From the NCBI GenBank assembly GCA_042091495.1, contig JBELHJ010000074.1, positions 1 to 8,497 on the forward strand: a stretch of DNA of 8,497 nt, in the 5' to 3' direction. Origin of the DNA: JBELHJ01 sp042091495. Lineage in GTDB: Bacteria > Bacteroidota > Bacteroidia > Flavobacteriales > Flavobacteriaceae. Positions 1 through 6,220 of this stretch are shown here, one piece after another; position 1 is the stretch's first letter, and every line of letters starts with the position of its first letter. The position numbers and the translations under genes are program-made. The notes beneath the pieces were generated by a model. That model was not told the origin of the DNA. It was given only the letters and a program-made list of their open reading frames with translations, and did no database searches.

Positions 1-10
1 CCTTTTTTGA

Positions 11-41
11 AACCCTTCATATTTTTATGAAGGGTTTTTTT
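11..41 (+). terminator. Rho-independent terminator of a gene left of the window
   Basis: A perfect 10-bp stem (11-20 pairs with 27-36, AACCCTTCAT with ATGAAGGGTT) encloses a 6-nt loop, and the 3' arm runs into a seven-T tract (35-41) on the plus strand. This is the classic intrinsic-terminator layout. On the minus strand the flank after the stem is TTTCAAAAAAGG, which has no real U tract. It therefore mainly serves a plus-strand gene ending before position 1. It could still give weak termination for the convergent acyl-CoA dehydrogenase, whose stop codon is 23 bp away. Confidence 0.82.
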
Positions 42-59
42 ATTTATAACGTTTTGTAA

Positions 60-1202
60 TTAGTCTTTAAGAATAGCTCTAGAGATTACTATTTTCTGAA
101 TCTCTGACGTCCCTTCATAAATTTGGGTAATTTTAGCATCACGCATAAAGCGTTCTACGTGATAGTCTTTAACAAAACCATTACCACCATGAATTTGAAC
201 AGCTTCAACGGTTTGTTCCATGGCCACTTTACTGGCATATAATTTGGCTGCAGCGCTAGACGTATCATAATTATTACCTTGATCTTTATCATAAGCTGCC
301 TTCATAACAAGTAATCTTGCTGCTTCTATTTCAGTATACATATCGGCTAGTTTGAATGCTATGGCTTGATGATTAGCAATTTCTTTGCCAAACGCTTTGC
401 GTTCTTTGGAGTATTTAAGAGCTAATTCATAAGCTCCTGAAGCTATTCCTAAAGCTTGTGCAGCAATACCAATACGCCCACCAGATAATGTTTTCATAGC
501 AAATGTAAAACCAAAACCATCTTCACCAATACGGTTTTCTTTTGGAACCTTTACATCATTAAATTGCAGGGTATGGGTATCACTTCCTCTAATACCAAGT
601 TTATCTTCTTTTGGGCCTATGTTAAACCCTGCTGTGTTTTTTTCAACAATAAAGACATTAATTCCTCTGTGTCCTTTACTACGATCGGTCTGAGCTACTA
701 CTAGATATACATCTGCAATACCTCCATTGGTAATCCAGTTTTTTGTACCGTTAATGATGTAGTGGTCTTCTTTTTCAATAGCTGTAGTTTGTTGAGACGT
801 TGCATCGCTGCCTGCTTCAGGCTCACTCAAACAAAAAGCACCAATGTATTCTCCTGTGGCCAGTTTTGATAAATACTTTTGTTTTTGGTCTTCAGTACCA
901 TAGGCTTCTAGTCCGAAACAAACTAATGAATTATTTACAGAGACCATTACCGATGCGGAAGCATCTATTTTAGAGAGTTCTTCCATTATTAATACATAGG
1001 AAATAGTATCCATACCACTACCTCCATATTTAGGGTCAACCATAATTCCCATAAAACCTAATTGTCCCATCTTTCTGATAATTTCAATTGGAAATGATTG
1101 GGTATTATCTCTTTCAATAACGCCAGGAAGTAGTTCGTTTGCTGCAAACTCTCTAGCAGCATCTCTTACCATGAAGTGCTCTTCTGTAAGTTTAAAGTTC
1201 AT
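60..1202 (-). CDS. Acyl-CoA dehydrogenase, short-chain (butyryl-CoA) type
   Basis: A 380-residue cytosolic FAD flavoenzyme that makes the alpha-beta double bond in acyl-CoA thioesters and passes electrons to electron-transfer flavoprotein. It would act in fatty-acid beta-oxidation or branched-chain amino-acid breakdown. Seen in the sequence: family signature 1, CLSEPEAGSD (124-133); signature 2, starting QIHGGNGF and ending at Asp355 (336-355); the ERKAFGK segment (267-273); and YEGTSEIQ, in which Glu363 sits where the catalytic base of butyryl/medium-chain enzymes lies. The length is that of a complete single-domain family member. The ATG at 1202 follows an AT-rich leader with no Shine-Dalgarno sequence and gives the expected N-terminus. 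The gene is transcribed away from anmK. The family call is firm; chain length or branched-chain preference cannot be read from sequence alone. Confidence 0.95.
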   Translation of the reverse strand: MNFKLTEEHFMVRDAAREFAANELLPGVIERDNTQSFPIEIIRKMGQLGFMGIMVDPKYGGSGMDTISYVLIMEELSKIDASASVMVSVNNSLVCFGLEAYGTEDQKQKYLSKLATGEYIGAFCLSEPEAGSDATSQQTTAIEKEDHYIINGTKNWITNGGIADVYLVVAQTDRSKGHRGINVFIVEKNTAGFNIGPKEDKLGIRGSDTHTLQFNDVKVPKENRIGEDGFGFTFAMKTLSGGRIGIAAQALGIASGAYELALKYSKERKAFGKEIANHQAIAFKLADMYTEIEAARLLVMKAAYDKDQGNNYDTSSAAAKLYASKVAMEQTVEAVQIHGGNGFVKDYHVERFMRDAKITQIYEGTSEIQKIVISRAILKD

Positions 1203-1203
1203 T

Positions 1204-1231
1204 AATTTGAGATTAAAAATTTGAGATTAAA
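1204..1231. repeat. Perfect 14-bp tandem repeat in the acyl-CoA dehydrogenase leader
   Basis: AATTTGAGATTAAA occurs twice back to back (1204-1217 and 1218-1231) with no mismatch. It ends one base upstream of the minus-strand start codon (1200-1202), so both copies lie in the presumed 5' leader of the acyl-CoA dehydrogenase mRNA. The copies are seen directly. Whether this is a simple tandem duplication or a repeated binding or translation-control site is unknown. Confidence 0.9.
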
Positions 1232-1243
1232 TATAATTAATTT

Positions 1244-1261
1244 TATTATGCTTGCATAGTA
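1244..1261. promoter_or_regulatory. Imperfect dyad in the divergent spacer, possible operator
   Basis: TATGC-TT-GCATA forms a perfect inverted repeat (1247-1258). It extends to 1244-1261 with one mismatched pair. It lies near the middle of the spacer between the divergent acyl-CoA dehydrogenase and anmK genes, where a dimeric regulator could act on one or both. The symmetry is observed; the regulatory role is a guess, since AT-rich spacers produce dyads by chance and no regulator gene is nearby. Confidence 0.25.
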
Positions 1262-1319
1262 TTTTACACATTTACCCCATAATTATATTTTGTTCTATTT
1301 ATAATAATATATTTAATAC

Positions 1320-2396
1320 ATGATTAAGAATACATATCATGTCATAGGGGTAATGTCTGGAACATCTTTAGATGGAATTGATTTGTGTTATGTAGCATTT
1401 GAACTTAATAACAATTGGCAGTTTAAGATTTTACAATCTAAAACCTATAACTACACAAATTCATGGAAAAAAAGATTAGCGTCTTTAATTTATTTGACTG
1501 ATAATGAACTTCATAAAATTGATGTCGAATACACCCAGTATACTTCTCAATTTATAAAAGGTTTTATTTCTGAATTTGGAATTTCAGTTATAGATTTTGT
1601 CAGTTCTCATGGTCATACAGCTATTCATAAACCGGAGTCTTTATTAACAATTCAAATTGGGAACAGACCTGAACTATCTGATTTAATAAATCAAAAAGTG
1701 GTCTGTGATTTTCGTGTTCAAGATGTAGCTTTTGGAGGACAAGGTGCTCCTTTAGTTCCCATAGGTGATGAGCTATTATTTCACAATTATGATAGTTGCT
1801 TGAATTTGGGGGGCTTTGCTAATATTTCTTTTAAGAAGAATAACCAACGCGTAGCTTTTGATGTTTGTCCATTCAATTATGTATTAAATTTTTTATCCAA
1901 CAAAATTGGATTAGCCTTTGATGATGCTGGTACCATTGCAAGATCTGGAACTTTGAATAAAGAGTTATTAAATCAATTAAATGGACTAGCATTTTACAAT
2001 CAAAAATATCCCAAATCACTTGGTGTAGAATGGGTACAGGCATATTTTTTTCCAATTATTAACAACTGCAATATCTCTACAAAAGATGTGCTTAAAACCT
2101 GTGTTATTCATTTTGCTTCTCAAATTAATGAGGCTTTATTATTAAAGGATAATAAAGGAAAGGTATTATTAACTGGAGGCGGCACATTTAATTCATTTTT
2201 CCTAGAGACCCTTCGGCAATCATCACTTCATGAAATTGTGGTCCCAAACAAGGAAATAATCAATTTTAAAGAGGCTTTGATTTTTGCTTTTTTAGGGGTT
2301 TTAAAAGTAAGAAATGAAGTGAATTGTTTAAAAAGTGTTACAGGAGCTTTTAAGGACCATGCATCGGGTAAAATATATTACCCAAAAATATCATAA
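1320..2396 (+). CDS. anmK: Anhydro-N-acetylmuramic acid kinase
   Basis: A 358-residue cytosolic enzyme that opens the 1,6-anhydro ring of anhydro-MurNAc recovered from peptidoglycan turnover and phosphorylates it with ATP to give MurNAc-6-phosphate. Motifs follow the family order: N-terminal GVMSGTSLDGID (10-21), SSHGHT (95-100), DFRVQDVAFGGQGAPLVP (130-147), FDVCPFN (180-186) with Asp181 as the probable catalytic base, FDDAGTIARSG (200-210), KSLGVEW (232-238) and LTGGGTFNSFF (284-294). The length is normal for the family. The ATG at 1320 directly precedes the conserved N-terminus. No other cell-wall recycling gene, such as the murQ etherase that would act next, is in the window. It is 52 bp upstream of the amino-acid dehydrogenase, which has its own -7 element, so co-transcription is uncertain. 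Confidence 0.95.
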   Translation: MIKNTYHVIGVMSGTSLDGIDLCYVAFELNNNWQFKILQSKTYNYTNSWKKRLASLIYLTDNELHKIDVEYTQYTSQFIKGFISEFGISVIDFVSSHGHTAIHKPESLLTIQIGNRPELSDLINQKVVCDFRVQDVAFGGQGAPLVPIGDELLFHNYDSCLNLGGFANISFKKNNQRVAFDVCPFNYVLNFLSNKIGLAFDDAGTIARSGTLNKELLNQLNGLAFYNQKYPKSLGVEWVQAYFFPIINNCNISTKDVLKTCVIHFASQINEALLLKDNKGKVLLTGGGTFNSFFLETLRQSSLHEIVVPNKEIINFKEALIFAFLGVLKVRNEVNCLKSVTGAFKDHASGKIYYPKIS

Positions 2397-2423
2397 ACAT
2401 AACACCTCTTTTTTATAGTTTTC

Positions 2424-2431
2424 TATATTTG
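2424..2431 (+). promoter_or_regulatory. Bacteroidota -7 promoter element for the dehydrogenase unit
   Basis: TATATTTG is a perfect match to the Bacteroidota housekeeping -7 consensus TAnnTTTG. It lies 17 bp before the ATG at 2449, in the 52-bp gap after anmK. No good TTG -33 box is seen at the expected distance (about 2397-2406), so the promoter may be weak or regulator-dependent. Transcription would start near 2437, leaving a leader of roughly 12 nt. This would drive the dehydrogenase and possibly everything through folC. Confidence 0.55.
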
Positions 2432-2448
2432 TCTTGCAAATTTTTTAT

Positions 2449-3675
2449 ATGAAAGCATTATTACAAAAATACGAGTCTAAGGAGCCTGAAATAGTTTTTC
2501 ATTGGCAAGATCAGGAGACAAATGCAGAAGGATGGACTGTAATTAATTCATTACGAGGTGGCGCTGCTGGTGGAGGAACAAGAATGCGTGTTGGTTTAGA
2601 TAAAAATGAAGTGCTTTCCCTTGCTAAAACTATGGAAGTTAAGTTTACTGTGTCTGGTCCAGCAATTGGTGGTGCTAAATCCGGGATCAACTTTGACCCA
2701 AACGATCCGCGTAAACAAGGTGTTTTAGAACGATGGTATAAAGCGGTATCTCCGCTATTAAAAAGTTATTATGGTACAGGAGGCGACTTAAATGTAGACG
2801 AAATTCATGAGGTTATCCCAATAACAGAGGCTTCTGGAGTATGGCATCCACAAGAAGGTGTTTTTAATGGTCATTTTCAACCCTCAGATGCTGATAAAAT
2901 AAATAGAATAGGTCAATTACGTCACGGTGTAATTAAAGTTATAGAAAGTGATGCATTCAGTCCTGATTTAGGACGTAAATATACTGTTGCAGATATGATT
3001 ACTGGATTTGGTGTTGCTGAGGCCGTAAAACATTTTTACAACATTCATAAGGATTCTGTAGCCAATAAACGTGTTGTGGTTCAGGGATTTGGAAACGTTG
3101 GTGCTGCTGCTGCATTTTATTTTGCACAAATGGGTGCAAAGGTAGTTGGTATAATTGATGCAGCAGGAGGATTGATTAATGATAAAGGCTTTTCATTTGA
3201 TGAAATTAAAAATCTTTACAAAAATAAAAATGGGAACAGTCTAGTAGCTGAAAACATGATGTCTTTCTCTGAAATTAATACTAAGATATGGGATCTAGAA
3301 ATGGATGTTTTTGCGCCATGTGCCGCTTCACGCTTAATAACTAAAGATCAGGTTAATCGTATGTTGGCAAATGGTTTAGAAGTAGTAACTTGTGGTGCTA
3401 ATGTGCCATTTGCTGATAAAGAAATTTTCTTTGGTCCAATTATGGAATATACAGATAGTAAGTTATGTTTAATTCCAGATTTTATTTCTAATTGTGGAAT
3501 GGCTCGTGTTTTTGCCTATTTTATGGAACGCAAAGTGGAAATGACCGACGAGGCTATTTTTAATGATACATCAAATATCATTAAGAAAGCCATTGAAAAT
3601 ATTGTTGAAAAAAACAATACCAAAAGAAATATTAGTGAAACTGCTTTTGAAATAGCATTGAAACAGTTGATTTAA
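2449..3675 (+). CDS. Glu/Leu/Phe/Val-family amino-acid dehydrogenase
   Basis: A 408-residue NAD(P)-dependent enzyme that reversibly deaminates an L-amino acid to its 2-oxoacid. Numbered from ATG 2449, the substrate domain has GGGTRM (41-46), Lys65, GGAKSG (74-79) with Lys77, and TGGDLNVDE (110-118) with Asp113. By eye these match the carboxylate-binding Lys, catalytic Lys and catalytic Asp of leucine dehydrogenases. The Rossmann domain has GFGNVG (213-218), and Asp237 at the end of the second strand suggests NAD rather than NADP. APCA (289-292), GANVPF (316-321) and PDFISNCGMA (343-352) follow. The protein is longer than typical leucine dehydrogenases (about 360) and near glutamate dehydrogenase length, so the substrate is open. 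A TTG at 2434 is in frame but overlaps the predicted transcription start, so the ATG is preferred. nhaD follows after 10 bp. Confidence 0.9.
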   Translation: MKALLQKYESKEPEIVFHWQDQETNAEGWTVINSLRGGAAGGGTRMRVGLDKNEVLSLAKTMEVKFTVSGPAIGGAKSGINFDPNDPRKQGVLERWYKAVSPLLKSYYGTGGDLNVDEIHEVIPITEASGVWHPQEGVFNGHFQPSDADKINRIGQLRHGVIKVIESDAFSPDLGRKYTVADMITGFGVAEAVKHFYNIHKDSVANKRVVVQGFGNVGAAAAFYFAQMGAKVVGIIDAAGGLINDKGFSFDEIKNLYKNKNGNSLVAENMMSFSEINTKIWDLEMDVFAPCAASRLITKDQVNRMLANGLEVVTCGANVPFADKEIFFGPIMEYTDSKLCLIPDFISNCGMARVFAYFMERKVEMTDEAIFNDTSNIIKKAIENIVEKNNTKRNISETAFEIALKQLI

Positions 3676-3685
3676 AAAGTTTAAT

Positions 3686-5074
3686 ATGGAAACGGCAATA
3701 ATCTTTGTTTTTTTTATTGGGTATTTATTAATTACTGTAGAGCATAGTATTAAGATTGATAAATTAATACCAGCACTTGTAATGATGGCTATTACTTGGG
3801 CTTTAATTGCCTTTGGTATTGATGATTTTACACAATGGTTTGACTCTGCCCAACACCGTTTAATTACTAATTTTAGTGATTATAATCACGAGAAGAAGCT
3901 TCATTTTGTAGAGGAAACGCTTTTACACCATTTAGGTAAAACTGCTGAAATACTTGTGTTCTTACTCGGTGCTATGACCATAGTTGAAATCATAGATTAT
4001 TTTGATGGTTTTTCAACAATTAAGTCATTCATTAAGACTAAAAGTAAGGTAAAAATTCTTTGGATTTTTTCAATTTTAGCCTTCATTCTATCAGCCATCA
4101 TAGATAATTTAACGGCTACGATAGTTTTAATTTCAATTCTTCAAAAAATTGTCAAAGACCGTTCTAATAGAATATGGTATGCGGGGTTAATAATTATAGC
4201 TGCGAATGCTGGAGGGGCATGGTCTCCCATAGGAGATGTTACAACCACTATGTTGTGGATTGGTAAAAAGGTGTCTACAGATAAGCTATTTTTATACTTA
4301 TTTATTCCATCATTAATTTGTATGGTAGTTCCTACTTTAATTGCTTCTTTCCTGAAACCATTTAAAGGAGAAATAGAGGTAGATGATGTCTCAGAGCCAG
4401 CTACTAAATTTGGAAAAATTATTTTATATCTGGGTTTATCAGCTATTGTATTTGTTCCAATTTTTAAAACAGTAACACATTTACCACCATATGTAGGCAT
4501 GATGTTATCTCTTGCTGTTGTGGCCATGTGTGCTGAAATTTTCAGTAACTCTAAATTTAGTATTACCAAGTTAAATGACGAAGAAAGTGAAGCACACGCA
4601 CATCACAGTCCAGTTCATAGTTCATTAGCAAAAATTGAATTACCTAGTATTTTATTTTTCCTTGGAATTTTAATGGCTGTTGCCGCATTAGAATCTCTTG
4701 GAATTTTATTTGGTTTTGCAACTAACCTCCAAACGTCTATGCCTCAATTAGGGACTGAAATGGTTAGTGGTGGCGTTTCAGACTTAGTTGTTCTATTGCT
4801 AGGAGTCGGTTCAGCGGTAATTGATAATGTACCTTTAGTTGCTGCAAGTTTAGGGATGTTCTCACAACCAATGGATGACCAATTATGGCATTTTATAGCA
4901 TTCTCTGCAGGAACAGGTGGAAGTATGTTAATTATTGGCTCTGCTGCTGGTGTTGTAGCCATGGGTATGGAGAAGATTGATTTCTTTTGGTATTTAAAGA
5001 AAATTTCTTGGTTAGCTTTAATTGGATTTATTTGTGGATCTGCAGCATTTCTTTTTACAAGAACATTGTTTTAA
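3686..5074 (+). CDS. nhaD: NhaD-type Na+/H+ antiporter
   Basis: A 462-residue inner-membrane antiporter of the ion-transporter superfamily, expected to expel Na+ (or Li+) in exchange for H+. It is hydrophobic throughout and shows the two-repeat architecture. Repeat one has SAIIDNLTATIV (136-147) and NAGGAWSPIGDVTT (174-187). Repeat two has SAVIDNVPLVAA (376-387) and GTGGSMLIIGSAAG (409-422). The paired Asp-Asn sites (140-141 and 380-381) are the likely ion-binding residues. The N-terminus (GYLLITVEHSIKIDK, 12-26) is typical of NhaD. A charged loop at about 297-311 carries four histidines (304, 306, 307, 311). The gene is 10 bp after the dehydrogenase and 53 bp before exbB. Family assignment is firm; ion selectivity and pH response are not readable. 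Confidence 0.93.
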   Translation: METAIIFVFFIGYLLITVEHSIKIDKLIPALVMMAITWALIAFGIDDFTQWFDSAQHRLITNFSDYNHEKKLHFVEETLLHHLGKTAEILVFLLGAMTIVEIIDYFDGFSTIKSFIKTKSKVKILWIFSILAFILSAIIDNLTATIVLISILQKIVKDRSNRIWYAGLIIIAANAGGAWSPIGDVTTTMLWIGKKVSTDKLFLYLFIPSLICMVVPTLIASFLKPFKGEIEVDDVSEPATKFGKIILYLGLSAIVFVPIFKTVTHLPPYVGMMLSLAVVAMCAEIFSNSKFSITKLNDEESEAHAHHSPVHSSLAKIELPSILFFLGILMAVAALESLGILFGFATNLQTSMPQLGTEMVSGGVSDLVVLLLGVGSAVIDNVPLVAASLGMFSQPMDDQLWHFIAFSAGTGGSMLIIGSAAGVVAMGMEKIDFFWYLKKISWLALIGFICGSAAFLFTRTLF

Positions 5075-5127
5075 AAACTATACTAATACACGATTTTAAT
5101 CGTTATAATAACTCATATTTTTTTATT

Positions 5128-5820
5128 ATGACCCAACAAAATTTACAAGAAAACCTTCAAAATTTAGAGGCAGGTGCACCTGTTGAAAAGACACTATCTG
5201 TTATTGAATTAATTTTTAGCGGTGGTACTGCTGGCGTTTTTATAATAGGCATTTTATTTGTCCTGTTAGTAGTAGGTGTTTACATATACTTCGAGCGTCT
5301 TTTTGCCATAAAAGCGGCATCTAAAGTTGATGTTAATTTTATGAATCAAATCAAAGAGCACGTCACACAAGGTAAAATTGAGTCTGCTCAAGCTCTATGT
5401 ACTCAAGAAAATTCTCCTGTTTCACGATTAATTCATAAAGGCATAACACGAATAGGTAAACCTTTGGCTGATATTAACACAGCCATTGAAAATGCAGGAC
5501 GTCTAGAAGTTTACAGTTTAGAAAAAAATGTAAGTGTATTAGCAACAATATCTGGTGCTGCACCAATGATTGGATTTTTAGGAACCGTAATTGGGATGAT
5601 TCTCTCTATTTTTGAGATTGCTAATTCTGGTGGGCAAATAGATATTAAAACTCTAGCAGATGGTTTATATACGGCCATGACAACTACGGTGGCTGGATTA
5701 ATTGTGGGTATTGTAAGTTATATTGCCTATAACCATTTGGTAGTTAAAACAGACAAGGTAGTTTATAAGATGGAAGCAAATTCTCTTGAGTTTCTTGATT
5801 TGTTAAATGAACCGGTTTAA
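5128..5820 (+). CDS. exbB: ExbB/TolQ/MotA-family proton-channel subunit
   Basis: A 230-residue inner-membrane stator subunit that, with ExbD, forms the ion-driven motor powering a TonB- or TolA-type transducer. Three membrane segments are seen: TM1 about 35-57, TM2 about 137-163 containing APMIGFLGTVIGM (145-157), and TM3 about 179-203 containing GLYTAMTTTVAGLIVG (179-194). The large cytoplasmic loop between TM1 and TM2 is of normal size. By eye, the TM3 position of the E. coli ExbB glutamate (E176) is Thr182, while the TM2 and TM3 threonines are kept as Thr153 and Thr187. The ATG at 5128 is chosen. An in-frame TTG at 4987 would overlap nhaD by 88 bp and add 47 residues ahead of the family N-terminus. 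The exbD start is 2 bp after the stop. Confidence 0.93.
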   Translation: MTQQNLQENLQNLEAGAPVEKTLSVIELIFSGGTAGVFIIGILFVLLVVGVYIYFERLFAIKAASKVDVNFMNQIKEHVTQGKIESAQALCTQENSPVSRLIHKGITRIGKPLADINTAIENAGRLEVYSLEKNVSVLATISGAAPMIGFLGTVIGMILSIFEIANSGGQIDIKTLADGLYTAMTTTVAGLIVGIVSYIAYNHLVVKTDKVVYKMEANSLEFLDLLNEPV

Positions 5821-5822
5821 TC

Positions 5823-6215
5823 ATGAATATTAGAGGAAGAAATAAAGTAACACCTGAATTCAATATGTCTTCAATGACAGACATTGTTTTCTTATTGTTA
5901 ATCTTTTTTATGATTGCTTCAACTTTGGTTTCTACTAATGCTATTGATATTTTATTACCCAAGGCCAGCGGCAAGACCGAAAATAAAACATCTGTAGCTG
6001 TTACTATAGATAAAGACACTAATTACTTCATTGATCAAAAAAAAGTGTCTCCTGCTAATCTAGAAAATGAACTTATTAGCCTTTTATCTACTAAGTCACA
6101 GCAAAATATTGTTTTAAGAGCAGAAAAAACGGTAGCTGTAGACCATGTGGTTAAGGTTATGGATATTGCTAACAGAAATAAATTTAAAGTTATACTTGCA
6201 GTAAGTCCTAATTAG
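5823..6215 (+). CDS. exbD: ExbD/TolR-family biopolymer transport protein
   Basis: A 130-residue single-pass inner-membrane protein, the partner of ExbB in the ion-driven motor. It has a short basic cytoplasmic N-terminus, then SSMTDIVFLLLIFFMIAST (16-34). Asp20 in that segment corresponds to the essential ion-carrying aspartate (D25 of E. coli ExbD). The periplasmic domain (about 40-130) ends in VAVDHVVKVMDIANRNKFK (104-122), the usual C-terminal helix-strand region. The length is normal. It starts 2 bp after exbB and ends 5 bp before the transducer gene, so the three are almost certainly co-transcribed and probably translationally coupled. Confidence 0.94.
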   Translation: MNIRGRNKVTPEFNMSSMTDIVFLLLIFFMIASTLVSTNAIDILLPKASGKTENKTSVAVTIDKDTNYFIDQKKVSPANLENELISLLSTKSQQNIVLRAEKTVAVDHVVKVMDIANRNKFKVILAVSPN

Positions 6216-6220
6216 TTTTA

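Noticed and set aside
1284..1292. TATATTTTG before anmK as a -7 promoter box
   Set aside because: The spacing inside the TAnnTTTG consensus is off by one, and no TTG box sits 17-23 bp upstream. anmK must have a promoter in this spacer, but I cannot place it with support.
1873..2055. 60-residue minus-strand open frame
   Set aside because: It lies wholly inside anmK, which has all its family motifs, and shows no recognisable motif of its own.
4141..4569. 142-residue minus-strand open frame
   Set aside because: It is antisense to the conserved core of nhaD, including the Asn-Ala-Gly-Gly ion-binding region. The frame has no domain, promoter or neighbour that would support a gene.
4744..4962. 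72-residue minus-strand open frame
   Set aside because: It is antisense to the second conserved repeat of nhaD and is low in information.
5090..5103. ACGATT-TT-AATCGT palindrome between nhaD and exbB as a terminator
   Set aside because: The loop is too tight, the stem is short and AT-rich, and the T run comes well after it, beyond other sequence. At most it is a weak operator-like dyad.
4987..5127. Upstream TTG start for exbB
   Set aside because: It would overlap nhaD by 88 bp and add 47 residues. The ATG at 5128 gives a normal-length family member.
5744..6019. 91-residue minus-strand open frame
   Set aside because: It spans the exbB-exbD junction antisense to both genes, with no motif.
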